64,000 nt of DNA from NCBI RefSeq assembly GCF_022414535.1, contig NZ_JADWYM010000004.1, positions 186,001 to 250,000 of the forward strand, in the 5' to 3' direction. The notes beneath the pieces were generated by a model. The model was not told where the DNA came from, made no database searches, and worked only from the letters and a program-made list of their open reading frames with translations. Every line of letters starts with the position of its first letter. The stretch's first letter is position 1. Below are positions 1 through 8,856 of this stretch, piece after piece. The translations under genes and the position numbers were made by a program. Source of the stretch: Streptomyces sp. MUM 2J. GTDB lineage: Bacteria > Actinomycetota > Actinomycetes > Streptomycetales > Streptomycetaceae.

Positions 1-773
1 TGGGTGGCCACCTCGTGGCGCGCGTCGAGGTAGACGGCGCCGGTCAGGTACTCGCTGTAGACCATGTCCGGCAGTTCGGGCATGGCGAACCGGAAGAGCA
101 CGAACGGCCCGTACGTGCCCGGGTGCGGGCCGGCGGAGAACTCGGCGATCTGCAGGGTGACATGGGGCAGCTGCGTGCCGTCGAGGAGCTTGTCGACCTG
201 GGCGCGCATCGTCTGCGGGCCGCCGACCGGACGGCGCAGCGCGGTCTCGTCCATGACGACCCACAGACGCGGCGCGCCCTGGCGGGTGAGCAGGTCCTGG
301 CGCTGCATGCGCAGTGCGACATGGCGCTCGATGTCGTCGGGGCTGGTCTGACCGATGGCGCCCGAGGTCAGAACCGCGCGTGCGTAGTCCTCGGTCTGGA
401 GCAGGCCGGGCACGAAGTGCGGCTCGTACTGGCGGATCAGGGCGGCGGCACCCTCCAGGCTGACGTGCATGGAGAACCAGCCGGGCAGGATGTCGTGGAA
501 CCGCTGCCACCAACCGGGCTTGTTGGCCTCTTCGGCGAGTCGCACGAAGGCCCCGGCCTCCTCGTCGCCGACCCCGTAGGCCTTCAGCAGCAGCTGGAGG
601 TAGGGGATCTTGAGGGAGACCTCGGCCGTCTCCATGCGGCGGACGGTGGCGGGCGCGACACGCAGGACGCGGGCGGCCTCCTCGCGTTTGAGGCCGGCGC
701 GCTCCCTCAGGTCCAGCAGGCGCCGGCCGAGAACGACCTGTCCGACTGTCGGTGCGGACCGCGGTTCACTCAC
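1..773 (-). CDS. Scr1-type helix-turn-helix regulator, DUF5753 (3' end outside window)
   Basis: Translating the minus strand from GTG at 773 gives VSEPRSAPTVGQ and an uninterrupted frame to the left edge, so the C-terminus is missing. Residues about 10-65 form an XRE-type HTH (LRERAGLKREEAARVL, then VAPATVRRMETAE). From about residue 85 the sequence is a DUF5753 domain (ALIRQYEPHFVPGLLQTEDY, later LTGAVYLD). A GGAGG lies 7-8 bases before the GTG. Known for the family: streptomycetes carry dozens of these regulators, typically beside small DUF397-type partners and RsbW-like ATPases, as here with the divergent gene at 1034; several affect development or antibiotic production. The ligand and targets cannot be inferred. 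Confidence 0.9.
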   Translation of the reverse strand, partial: MSEPRSAPTVGQVVLGRRLLDLRERAGLKREEAARVLRVAPATVRRMETAEVSLKIPYLQLLLKAYGVGDEEAGAFVRLAEEANKPGWWQRFHDILPGWFSMHVSLEGAAALIRQYEPHFVPGLLQTEDYARAVLTSGAIGQTSPDDIERHVALRMQRQDLLTRQGAPRLWVVMDETALRRPVGGPQTMRAQVDKLLDGTQLPHVTLQIAEFSAGPHPGTYGPFVLFRFAMPELPDMVYSEYLTGAVYLDARHEVAT

Positions 774-1002
774 GCTCCACCTCCATCAAGGGCTCTGGGC
801 GGGCGATTTCCGGCCACTGCCCACCATCCGACAACAGGGCGTCGTCAAAAGAATCCTGACAGCCCAGCGGCGCCATTCGAAGACCCGTTCGAAGATCTTC
901 GGAGATCCCCGGTGGCTCAACTGGCGCCGCTGCAGATGCTGTTGCGAGCAGTGTGCCACGGCCGTTCACCGCGTCATACAGCACTCTGCAATTTTCAGAG
1001 TG

Positions 1003-1017
1003 ACACTTGCCAAGTGT
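1003..1017. promoter_or_regulatory. palindrome in divergent promoter region
   Basis: ACACTT-GCC-AAGTGT is a 6-bp inverted repeat 16 bases before the start at 1034, in the region shared with the divergent HTH regulator. It is A+T-richer than its surroundings. Inference: a candidate operator for the adjacent Scr1-type regulator or part of a promoter. No experimental support is visible. Confidence 0.35.
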
Positions 1018-1033
1018 TCACGGCGGGGAGATA

Positions 1034-1717
1034 GTGGCAAGCGTGATTCCGTCCGCGCCCTTAGGAACAGACGCCGCAGACCACTTCGGCCTCCCGGCCG
1101 ATGGAGGCCCCCTCGCCGGACGCCGGTTCCGTTTCGAGCTGGCCGCGCATCCGGGCTCTCCCGCCCGGGCCAGACATCTGACACGGGCCCGACTGAACGG
1201 CTGGGAGGTGTGCGAGGACACCTGCGACACCGCGGCCTTGGTCGTATCGGAACTCGTCACGAACGCGATCGTGCACACCGCGAGCAGGGTCGTCGTGTGC
1301 GAACTGCACGACGGCAGCGACCGGGTGCGCATAGCCGTGCGCGACGAGGGGTGCGCGCCGGGCGGGCCGAGCGCGGCACAGGGGCAGCCCGAGGAGGAGC
1401 ACGGGAGGGGGTTGCTCCTCGTCGACGCCCTCTGTCACGCGTGGGGGGCCCACGAGCACGGGCCCGGCCTGCTCGTCTGGGCCGAGCTGCCACGGCAGGC
1501 CGACCCGCCCGGCGCGCCAGTCGAGCCCCGCGACGACCTCGGGTGGGGCGCCCGCCCCAAGCCGGGCCCGGCCGGCGGCGATCCGGGCGACGGCGACGAG
1601 GACGAGGCGCAGCGCACGGAATCACCACAGCAACGGACGACAACGGCGCGACGAACCGGGTACCGCCCGTCGCGCGACGGCGCGGAACACCACGCGACAG
1701 GGGGCGAACGGCCGTGA
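1034..1717 (+). CDS. RsbW-like ATP-binding protein (HATPase_c)
   Basis: 227 residues from GTG at 1034, preceded by CGGGGAG. The fold is the GHKL ATPase of anti-sigma factor kinases: N-box VSELVTNAIVH (Asn at about residue 77), G1 box VRDEG near 101-105 and G2 box GRGLLLVDAL near 126. The last 70 residues are a polar, disordered tail rich in Pro, Gly, Asp and Arg. Family knowledge: these small Streptomyces ATPases resemble RsbW/SpoIIAB serine kinases and often sit next to DUF5753 regulators, but few have a demonstrated sigma or anti-anti-sigma partner. The stop overlaps the next start (GTGA at 1714), so the two genes are translationally coupled. Confidence 0.88.
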   Translation: MASVIPSAPLGTDAADHFGLPADGGPLAGRRFRFELAAHPGSPARARHLTRARLNGWEVCEDTCDTAALVVSELVTNAIVHTASRVVVCELHDGSDRVRIAVRDEGCAPGGPSAAQGQPEEEHGRGLLLVDALCHAWGAHEHGPGLLVWAELPRQADPPGAPVEPRDDLGWGARPKPGPAGGDPGDGDEDEAQRTESPQQRTTTARRTGYRPSRDGAEHHATGGERP

Positions 1718-2151
1718 GCGCCGAACCCGGCCGCCCCCAGGTCCACAGCATGCACACCCTCGTACGCCTCGGGCGCGGGCTGCATCCGGCACACTCCCCC
1801 AGCCGGCTCACCGTGCCCGAGGGCATGACCGCACCGCTGGGGTGCGACGCGGTCGCCGTACCCGCCCGGTTCGGCCCGCTGCTGCTGCCCCGCCTCCCCC
1901 GTGTGGGGTGCGTGTACGCCGATGACACCCACTGGTGGTGGATCGTCCCGTCCGACTCGGACTACGCACTGGACTGGCCGGCCCCCGCGCGCTACTCCGT
2001 CGGCGCGGTCCTGCCCGACACTCCACGCGCCCCCGGACTCATCCACCAGCCCGACGACACGGTGCCGTACACGCCACCGATCCCGCTGTACCTGGCCCTG
2101 TGCCGGTTGACGGGAACCGCGCCGGCCTGGTCACGGCCGGTCAACGCGTAG
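1714..2151 (+). CDS. conserved hypothetical protein coupled to the ATPase
   Basis: 145 residues starting at GTG 1714, which overlaps the preceding stop by 4 bases. The sequence has no transmembrane segment or catalytic motif that I recognise. It contains HSMHTLVRLGRGLHPAHSPS early and a Trp/Tyr-rich middle (VYADDTHWWWIVPSDSDYAL) ending in PLYLALCRLTG. The tight overlap and typical codon use support a real gene. Proteins of this kind are, to my memory, common partners of RsbW-like ATPases in streptomycetes. Function unknown; a nucleotide or partner-binding role would be a guess. Confidence 0.75.
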   Translation: MSAEPGRPQVHSMHTLVRLGRGLHPAHSPSRLTVPEGMTAPLGCDAVAVPARFGPLLLPRLPRVGCVYADDTHWWWIVPSDSDYALDWPAPARYSVGAVLPDTPRAPGLIHQPDDTVPYTPPIPLYLALCRLTGTAPAWSRPVNA

Positions 2152-2508
2152 CCGCCGCACCACGCCCTCCGGGCGCGCGCCGCCCACTCCGGCGCGCCCC
2201 GGCGCCGCGCGCCCCAGGACGACGCTGACCGAAGCGCTCGCGGGACTGTGCGAACCCGCGGGGCTGTACGCACCGGACCCGGGACGGATCCTGCGGGACG
2301 GGGTGGACGCGGCTTGGGCCGGCACCGTCCGGCGAAGCGGGTGGTCGCGATGGTCGCGCAGGACTTCAAGCAGTGACCGTTCACCGCCCGAGACGGGCTG
2401 GAGGAGTTGCCGGCCCCTTGGGGGCGGTACACCGAGTCGTACGCGCGGCAGGCGCAGCAGTTCGCCGCGGAGGGGACGGCGCCCGTCACGAGGGCGGGCC
2501 GAACCGTC
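2152..2508. other. no intact gene; possible coding remnants
   Basis: No uninterrupted gene is convincing here. On the plus strand one frame reads RVVAMVAQDFKQ, then a TGA near 2374, then continues FTARDGLEELPAPWGRY and ESYARQAQQFAAEGT to about 2500. Another frame further left reads TLTEALAGLCEPAGLYAPDP. These pieces look like protein sequence broken by a stop and a frame change, but I cannot name the parent family. Confidence 0.35.
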
Positions 2509-2685
2509 TCACTCCCCCAGGTTGCCGCCGCGGACGATCACCAGGAACGTGTCCGTCGCGAGGTCCATGACGACCTCGGCGGGCAGCCCTTCCAGACGCC
2601 GCGCCTGCGCGAACTCCTCCGCCGGCCACGATCCGCGCGGCCCACCTGCGGGAAAGCGTTCGAGCACTGTTCGCCCGTTCACCAC
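2509..2685 (-). CDS. small hypothetical protein (58 residues)
   Basis: Minus-strand frame from GTG 2685 (or the adjacent GTG at 2682) to TGA at 2509. It reads VVNGRTVLERFPAGGPRG, then SWPAEEFAQARRLEGLPAEV and VMDLATDTFLVIVRGGNLGE. A GGAGG lies 6 bases before the first GTG. The motif GLPAEVVMDLATDTFLVIV resembles small streptomycete proteins found near Scr1-type regulators, from memory. No membrane segment, cysteines or catalytic motif. The clean ribosome-binding site, high G+C third positions and coherent amphipathic sequence argue that it is genuine. Function unknown. Confidence 0.6.
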   Translation of the reverse strand: MVNGRTVLERFPAGGPRGSWPAEEFAQARRLEGLPAEVVMDLATDTFLVIVRGGNLGE

Positions 2686-4003
2686 CCTGCACCTCCAGAA
2701 AGCGTTGTACTTGTAGGAGTTAACGCCTTCCCCGGGTCGAAGGGCTCACCCGGTGACGGGACTGAGACATTGTTGACACGCGTTCACCACGCAGGGTGAG
2801 AAAGCGATCACCTTGCGCGCCGGGCGAACACGTTACGTATCGAATTCCACACGTTCCGCATCGGACACCGCCCACGCCCCGACACCGGGCACGAGCCCTG
2901 CGCGGACGTGGGCGTCGGCGTCGGCGGGGGTGCGCGATCCGGACCTCCCCGTGAGGCAGCGGCGCCGGACGCGAGGCCCGGGCGGTCGACGCGAACAACG
3001 GGCCATACGCCCATAGATGGGCGAAATATCCGGTCTGGTGGGGAGCCACTGAACGTCCGGGTCGCGCATCGCCCACCTCGGGGTCGGAACGAAGCCGTGG
3101 ACGGTCCGCCGGACCCGCCCCCTCGAACGGACCCGGCGGAGTGGCCTTCCGTCACCGCGCTCGAAGGCGCGCTCCTCCTCGACCTCCACCCTGGGCAGCC
3201 CGCGCCGTCCTGGGGCAATGCGCGCGCGTCGCCACCCCGCCCGGCACTTCCCCTCGTCCACCCCGTTCTCCGCGCGGCGCACGCCACTGGTCCCGCGGGT
3301 CCCCGCGCGCGGCGACCTCCTCCTGGACTCGGCACCGCGAGGAGGGGGCCGCCGAAGTGGAACGGAACTCGCCGCTCCGACACGGACCTTCCCTGCTCCC
3401 CTCCCGACGAGGCTCCTGCGCCGTGGAAGGCCGGGGCGTGGCAGCCGGGAAAGGCGGCGCCCCGACGACCGCCCCGCCTGCCGGACACGGCGGCCGGAAC
3501 GGCGTTCGAGCGGACCACCCGGGCTCTCGGCCAACTCCCCTGCACCGGTGGCCGCGTCGGCGGCCGACGGCACCCGGCACGCATCAGCGACCTGCGCCGG
3601 CAGCGGTCGCGCCCGTGGGGGCGCCGCGACGCACGCGGGAGGAACCGACGTCATCGGAGATCCGGGGCGGCCCTGCGGGCACGCCCGGGCCGGGCACCCG
3701 GACACCGCAGCGCGCCTGACCGTGCGTCAGGGTCGGCGGCGCACCCTCGACGACCGGTCATGTTCTCTGTCGCACGGCACGACCCGGGTGCGTTCTCCGC
3801 CTGTGGGACACCCCCGCTGCCCCCCTCGCGCAGTACTTCTCCCGGGTCGACTCCGGCCGGCACCAGCTGATCGGCCATGTCCTGGTGAGCACCGGCCGGT
3901 CCACCGGGTGACGGCGGCGGGCACGCGTCCGGCCGGGTCCGGCCCGCCGGGCCGCCTCGGCCTGACAGGATCCGGTGGAGCGCAGGGGTGCGCCGGGCTC
4001 GGA
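2686..4003. other. 1.3-kb stretch without a convincing gene
   Basis: Both strands contain long open frames, but all are Arg/Pro/Gly-rich translations with no recognisable domain and no good ribosome-binding site. I regard them as chance frames in G+C-rich DNA. The left end (about 2700-2850) is lower in G+C and is probably the promoter region of the small gene at 2685. A short plus-strand stretch near 3800-3905 (LRLWDTPAAPLAQYFSRVDS, ending HVLVSTGRSTG and a stop) could be the tail of a lost gene. Confidence 0.4.
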
Positions 4004-5995
4004 TCACGCTCCGGTGTGGCTGCGGATCGGCGACCGAGCCGCCCACCGCGGCGCCTTCTGGGCGGGCGACGGCCACGGACCACCGGGACCGGACGACGGC
4101 CGACACGGGCTCGGAGAGCCCACTTCCAGGCGTTCCGGCCGGGGAACCCCCGGATCGGGGAGCCCGACCCGCTCCCGCATCCGGTCCAGCCGGCCCAGGA
4201 CCTCGTGAAGCCGGCGGAGGTGCACGGAGGTGAGCCGGCCGGTGTCGTCGAGGTGCACGGCGCACGCGGTCGTCGTGTCCACGAGACGTTCCAGCAGACC
4301 GGCGACCGCGTCGGCGCCCTCGGTGTGCCGGGCGACCGGGGGCAGTTCGGCCGCGGCCAGCGCGATCGCCGTACGGGCCTCGGCCAGGCTGCGGTATGCC
4401 TCGCGCCGGAGGGTCCAGCGGGCCGCGCGGTCCTCGGACCCGGCGAGCACGTGGCCGAGGTGGGCGTAGGCCGCCGACGCCGCCGCGGCCAGCAGGTGCC
4501 GTACTCCCCCACCCCGCCGGGCAGGCATCGGAAGGTGGCCCACGACGAGCACGATCACGCAGGCCAGCAGGGTCTCGCCGATGCGTCCGGCGGAGGCCTG
4601 CGGCTCGCCGCCCACCATCACCAGGGCCAGGACGAGGACGGTGGCGACGGCGGTCTGGGCGGCGAAGTGGCGTGTGGCCGCGGGAAGGAGGGCTCCGCAC
4701 ACCGCGACGACGGCGACGAGCCCCTCGGGCCGGGGCAGCAGGGCGGCGAGCCCGGCGAAGACGAGGGCGCCGAGTACGGTTCCGGCGGCCCGGCACAGCA
4801 CGCGGGAGACGAGCGGCCCGAGGTCGGGCTTGACGAGGAAGACGGCGGTGACGGGCAGCCAGTACCAGTGCGGGTGACTGCCGTACCAGCGGGCGTGGTG
4901 CAGTGCCTGCGCAGCGGCGGAGCCGGCCCCGAAGCAGAGGGCGACGCGCATGCCGTACTCGCGACCGCCGCGTCCGAAGGCGGCCGTCAGTGTCTGCCGG
5001 ACGGTCCGACGGCGCCTGTGCAGAGCACGGCCGCTGTACCCGCGGTCGAAGGCCTCTGCGGCGTGCAGCAGGGCGTCGTCCAGGGCGCGCAGAGCGGGTA
5101 CGGAACGATCCGGTGCGGGCAGCGGGCGCGTGTGCGCGCGATCCCGCACGGCGGCGGCCAGGCGCCGGGGACCCACCGACGCCCGGGGCCCGGCGGACTC
5201 CCCTGCCCAGGCCAGCGCGGTGGCCGCCTCGGCGAGCGGCAGAGCGGCGGCGTACTGCGCGTGCAGTCGGCGCTCGGCGGCGCTGGACGCACAGCGCCGC
5301 AGACGCGGCCCGGCGAGAGCGTCCTGGGCCTGGTCGAGCGCGGCGGTGAGCGCGGCGCGGCGGGCGCCGGCCTGTGCGGTCCCGGCCGCGTCGAGCAGGT
5401 CCCCGACCGCGTCGTACACCCGGGCCACGGCTACCCGTTCCCCGTCGAAGCGGAAGTCGCCGCCGGCGAGCGATCCGGGCGTGGGCAGTGCCAGCCGCAG
5501 CAACAGCAACCATCCCGCCCCGGCGAGGAAGGCCAGTCCCCGCTGCCACCCGGTCTCGGGCAGCGGCATCCCGGCCCCGATCGCGGCGGCCACCAGCACC
5601 TGGGTACCGGCCGCGGAGGCGACCGGGCCACCGGCGCTGGCGCAGCCGGCGATCAGCCCGAGCCCGGTCAGCAGCAGGGTGAGCACGACGGCCGAGCAGT
5701 TCTGCCCGGCATACGTTCCCGCGCACAGCCCCACCGCCCCTGCCAGCGCGGGCCCCCCGATCCTGCCGACGGCGGCCCGCCGGCTGCCGGGGCGGTCGTT
5801 GATCCCGGCCAGCATGGCCGCGACGGCGGCGACGACCCCCAGGGAGGCGCGGCCGGTGAGCAGCGCGGCCGACAGCAGGGGTCCGGCGGCCAGTGCGCCG
5901 CGGGTCACCGCGCTCCAGGGAACCGGTACCCGCTGAGCACGGAGGGCGTGGGCGAGCCACGGAGGAGGGGTGAGGGTGGCGCGGGGGCGGGACAC
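4004..5995 (-). CDS. FUSC family membrane protein (predicted aromatic acid/efflux transporter)
   Basis: 663 residues from GTG 5995, preceded by AGGAG five bases upstream. Two halves each contain a bundle of hydrophobic helices: residues about 30-190 (ALAAGPLLSAALL, LVAAAIGAGMPL, LAFLAGAGWLLLLRLAL) and about 365-500 (YWLPVTAVFLVKPDLGPLVS, LPATRHFAAQTAVATVLV-like), each followed by a soluble helical region. The central motif WLPVTAVFLVKPD followed by SRVLCRAAGTVLGALVFA is the FUSC/YccS signature. Known for the family: AaeB/YccS-type inner-membrane proteins export aromatic acids or are uncharacterised. The last 45 residues (GSPSPCRPSSGPGG and after) are low complexity and may be an extension past the ancestral stop. 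Monocistronic; substrate unknown. Confidence 0.85.
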   Translation of the reverse strand: MSRPRATLTPPPWLAHALRAQRVPVPWSAVTRGALAAGPLLSAALLTGRASLGVVAAVAAMLAGINDRPGSRRAAVGRIGGPALAGAVGLCAGTYAGQNCSAVVLTLLLTGLGLIAGCASAGGPVASAAGTQVLVAAAIGAGMPLPETGWQRGLAFLAGAGWLLLLRLALPTPGSLAGGDFRFDGERVAVARVYDAVGDLLDAAGTAQAGARRAALTAALDQAQDALAGPRLRRCASSAAERRLHAQYAAALPLAEAATALAWAGESAGPRASVGPRRLAAAVRDRAHTRPLPAPDRSVPALRALDDALLHAAEAFDRGYSGRALHRRRRTVRQTLTAAFGRGGREYGMRVALCFGAGSAAAQALHHARWYGSHPHWYWLPVTAVFLVKPDLGPLVSRVLCRAAGTVLGALVFAGLAALLPRPEGLVAVVAVCGALLPAATRHFAAQTAVATVLVLALVMVGGEPQASAGRIGETLLACVIVLVVGHLPMPARRGGGVRHLLAAAASAAYAHLGHVLAGSEDRAARWTLRREAYRSLAEARTAIALAAAELPPVARHTEGADAVAGLLERLVDTTTACAVHLDDTGRLTSVHLRRLHEVLGRLDRMRERVGLPDPGVPRPERLEVGSPSPCRPSSGPGGPWPSPAQKAPRWAARSPIRSHTGA

Positions 5996-6189
5996 GGGGC
6001 TCCTGACCGGGCGAGGGCGGGATGCCTTCGGACGACGGCGGCCGGGCGACGAGGTGCGCACTCCACCGTAGATCGTGCCGGTGTCCGGCGAGGGGACGGC
6101 CGTATTGCGGGCGTGTGACGGCTCGTCGGCACCGACGCGGCAAGAGGAGGTGCGGGCACGGCAGGGGTGTCTCGCGGACGGTCTGTGGC

Positions 6190-6624
6190 CGTTGCGCGGC
6201 AGCCGAACGTCCCGCAGGGCCCGTACCTGCACGACCTGTGCGCGCACCCGCCCCGCCTGCCACTCCCGCCTCAGCCACCTCACCCAGGAAGTGGCCGTTG
6301 CCCGCGTAGTGGGTGACGGTCCGGGCGATCCCCCTCCGGAACCGTGGGTCCCCGTACCGCTCGACCGATGGCGGTGGCGCGGGGATCGTCGCCGTCTCCC
6401 AGTCGGTCCGGGCTCGCGCCGCCCGCCCGGGGACCGCGGGGTCCGGGGACTCGAAGCAGCCGGTTGCCGGCTGCGGCAACGTTTCCACCGCGCCGGTCGG
6501 CGGGCGGCTCGGCGAGGAACCGCCCGAAGGACTCCGGGAAGATCTTCCCGAGCCCTCGCGCCGGCAGGTCCACCGCGGCGTCGGACCGGGTCGCGACGCC
6601 CGTCAGCACCAGCCCGTCGACCAC
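6190..6624 (-). pseudogene. prolyl aminopeptidase remnant (frameshifted, truncated)
   Basis: One minus-strand frame from 6624 reads VDGLVLTGVATRSDAAVD and KIFPESFGRFLAEPPADRR. The reading then moves to a second frame, ESPDPAVPGRAARARTDWE followed by YGDPRFRRGIARTVTHYAGN and GHFLGE. A third frame gives RAQVVQVRALRDVRLP. In order these match the middle of proline iminopeptidase (alpha/beta hydrolase): the post-nucleophile strand, the cap helices, the ARxxxHYxxNGxFL segment and the VVQGRxDxxxP strand. The N-terminal GGSWGS nucleophile region and the catalytic His end are missing. At least two frame changes. Dead gene, abutting udgB. Confidence 0.7.
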
Positions 6625-6636
6625 GGACCCGTCGTC

Positions 6637-7446
6637 TCAGGTCCCGTCGGCTCGCCGCCCTGCGGGCCGGTGGGGCAGGCCCGCCGCCCTGGCCGCCGTG
6701 CGCAGCGTGTCCCGCAGCATGAGAGGGGTGAGCCGACCGGTGAAGGTGTTGCGCTGACTGACGTGGAAGCAGCCGAGGAGCTCCAGTCCGCCGTGCCCCT
6801 CCAACCTCACCCGCGCGCCGTGGGCGAAGACCGGCCGCGGCCGGGGGACGGCCCAGCCGGCCTCGGCGAACGCGGGCAGCGACGCCTGCCAGCCGAAACC
6901 GCCCAGCACCAGCACGGCCCTCAGCGTCGGCCGCAGAAAACGCAGCTCCTGAACCAGCCACGGCCGGCACGTGTCCCGTTCCGCGGGGGTGGGCTTGTTG
7001 GCCGGCGGTGCACAGTGCACCGGCGCGGTCACGCGGACGCCGTACAGCTCCAGCCCGTCGCCCACCCCCACCGACGCCGGCTGCGAGGCGAGTCCCACCT
7101 CGTACAGTGCCTGGTACAGCACGTCCCCGGAACGATCACCGGTGAACATGCGGCCGGTGCGGTTCCCGCCGTGCGCTGCGGGTGCGAGGCCGACGATCAG
7201 CATCCGGGCGTCGACCGGGCCGAACCCGGGCACCGGTCGTCCCCAGTACGTCCAGTCGGCGAACGCGGCCCGCTTGGTGCGGGCCGCCTCCTCCCGCCAC
7301 CCGACCAGCCGGGGGCAGGCCCGGCAGCCCGCGATCCGCCGGTCGAGCCCGGGAAGACCTCGGGGGGCGCCGGGGACGGCGGGGGCCGGGAGTGCGGCGA
7401 TGTCGTCGGCGGGGTCGGGACTCCCCGCGGGTGGGCTGACGCTCAT
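6637..7446 (-). CDS. udgB: uracil-DNA glycosylase, family 5 (UdgB)
   Basis: 269 residues from ATG 7446. The family-5 signature GLAPAAHGGNRTGRMFTGD lies near residues 90-110 and the second motif FHVSQRNTFTG near residue 230. Cysteines in GCRACPRL and further cysteines downstream (HCAPP, DTCRPW) fit the [4Fe-4S] cluster of family 4/5 enzymes. The enzyme removes uracil (family 5 also hypoxanthine, ethenocytosine) from DNA to start base-excision repair, relevant in a G+C-rich genome exposed to cytosine deamination. The GGAGG is only one or two bases before the ATG, but no other in-frame start fits. Divergent from the S4 gene, with a 58-base shared promoter region. Confidence 0.93.
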   Translation of the reverse strand: MSVSPPAGSPDPADDIAALPAPAVPGAPRGLPGLDRRIAGCRACPRLVGWREEAARTKRAAFADWTYWGRPVPGFGPVDARMLIVGLAPAAHGGNRTGRMFTGDRSGDVLYQALYEVGLASQPASVGVGDGLELYGVRVTAPVHCAPPANKPTPAERDTCRPWLVQELRFLRPTLRAVLVLGGFGWQASLPAFAEAGWAVPRPRPVFAHGARVRLEGHGGLELLGCFHVSQRNTFTGRLTPLMLRDTLRTAARAAGLPHRPAGRRADGT

Positions 7447-7504
7447 CCCTCCACCGTAGGAAACCGGTCGGAGACGTGCCGTGCGGGGAGCTAGGGTCGG
7501 GGAC

Positions 7505-8089
<585 letters not shown>

Positions 8090-8170
8090 GCGGGGCAGAA
8101 GCGGCTCAGTCCCTTCTCCCCCGGCTTCTCCCCCGACTGTCCCTGGCACCGGCCGGTTCGTCCGTGACGC

Positions 8171-8359
8171 TCAGCCGCGCCGCCGCACCCACCGCACCAG
8201 CTCCGCTGTGTGCCGGCTCCGCACCCACGCGATGAGCAGGAGCGGCACGATCAGGATGACCGGGGTCGCCGCGTTCTCCCCGGCGAAGACGGTGACCTGC
8301 ACGACGAACACTCCCACCATCAGCGCACTCAGCGCAGTCGCCGCCACGGACTGCAGCAC
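8171..8359 (-). pseudogene. small membrane-protein fragment
   Basis: A minus-strand frame carries SVAATALSALMVGVFVVQVT, a short loop FAGENAATP, then VILIVPLLLIAWV and a basic tail RSRHTAELVRWVRRRG, i.e. two transmembrane helices and a positive C-terminus. No good ribosome-binding site precedes the possible GTG at 8359, and immediately upstream in another frame lies a methyltransferase remnant. It is either a 62-residue two-helix membrane protein or, more likely, the tail of a larger membrane protein brought here by deletion. Confidence 0.45.
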
Positions 8360-8364
8360 CGGGA

Positions 8365-8718
8365 TCAGCAGTGCCTCTGGCGGGCAGTTGCCCGGGCGCC
8401 TGTCGTCCGGGCCACCCGCACCCGCTCCAGCATGTCGGGGGACTCGTCGACCGCGGTGACCGTGAAGCCCCGCTCCAGCAGCGGGTGGGTCATGCGCCCG
8501 GTCCCGCAGCGCGGTTCCAGGACGGTCGTGCCTGCCGGAACCGCCGCCTCGATGATGTCCGGCCGGCCCGGCCGGCAACCGGGAGCAGAGCCCGACCGGG
8601 CAGCCGTCCGGCGTGATCGACCCAGGTCCCGTCCCCTGATTTCCCGCTCGCACTCTTCGCTCCATGCCCGTCCAACGGCCCGCGTCCGCACGGACGTTCC
8701 CCTCCCTCGCGGGTTCAC
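8365..8718 (-). pseudogene. class I SAM-dependent methyltransferase remnant
   Basis: The minus strand reads GRPDIIEAAVPAGTTVLEPR, then CGTGRMTHPLLERGFTVTAV and DESPDMLERVRVAR. This is the Rossmann motif I / motif II region of a class I methyltransferase, where LE-x-GCGTGR binds S-adenosylmethionine. The canonical Gly of motif I is Arg here (PRCGTG for xGCGTG). The frame stops soon after motif II and everything downstream is missing. N-terminal residues from 8718 are not methyltransferase-like. A decayed, non-functional fragment. Confidence 0.6.
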
Positions 8719-8856
8719 CCGTTCGAGTGGCCCTCCGAGGGGCCGCCCTCCGGGGCCGCCTCATGCGGCCTCAGGGCGCCGGAGAGCAGGTGCACATCGC
8801 CCGGCGAACCGGGCCGTGCGGTGCCCGCTCACGAGGGCACGGCCGGAGCCGCACCG

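Noticed and set aside
15..1034. 339-residue plus-strand open frame at the left edge
   Set aside because: Shadow of the DUF5753 regulator on the minus strand, which has clear HTH and DUF5753 motifs.
3218..6118. 966-residue plus-strand open frame
   Set aside because: Antisense to the FUSC gene and the gene-poor stretch; Arg/Gly/Gln-rich with no family resemblance.
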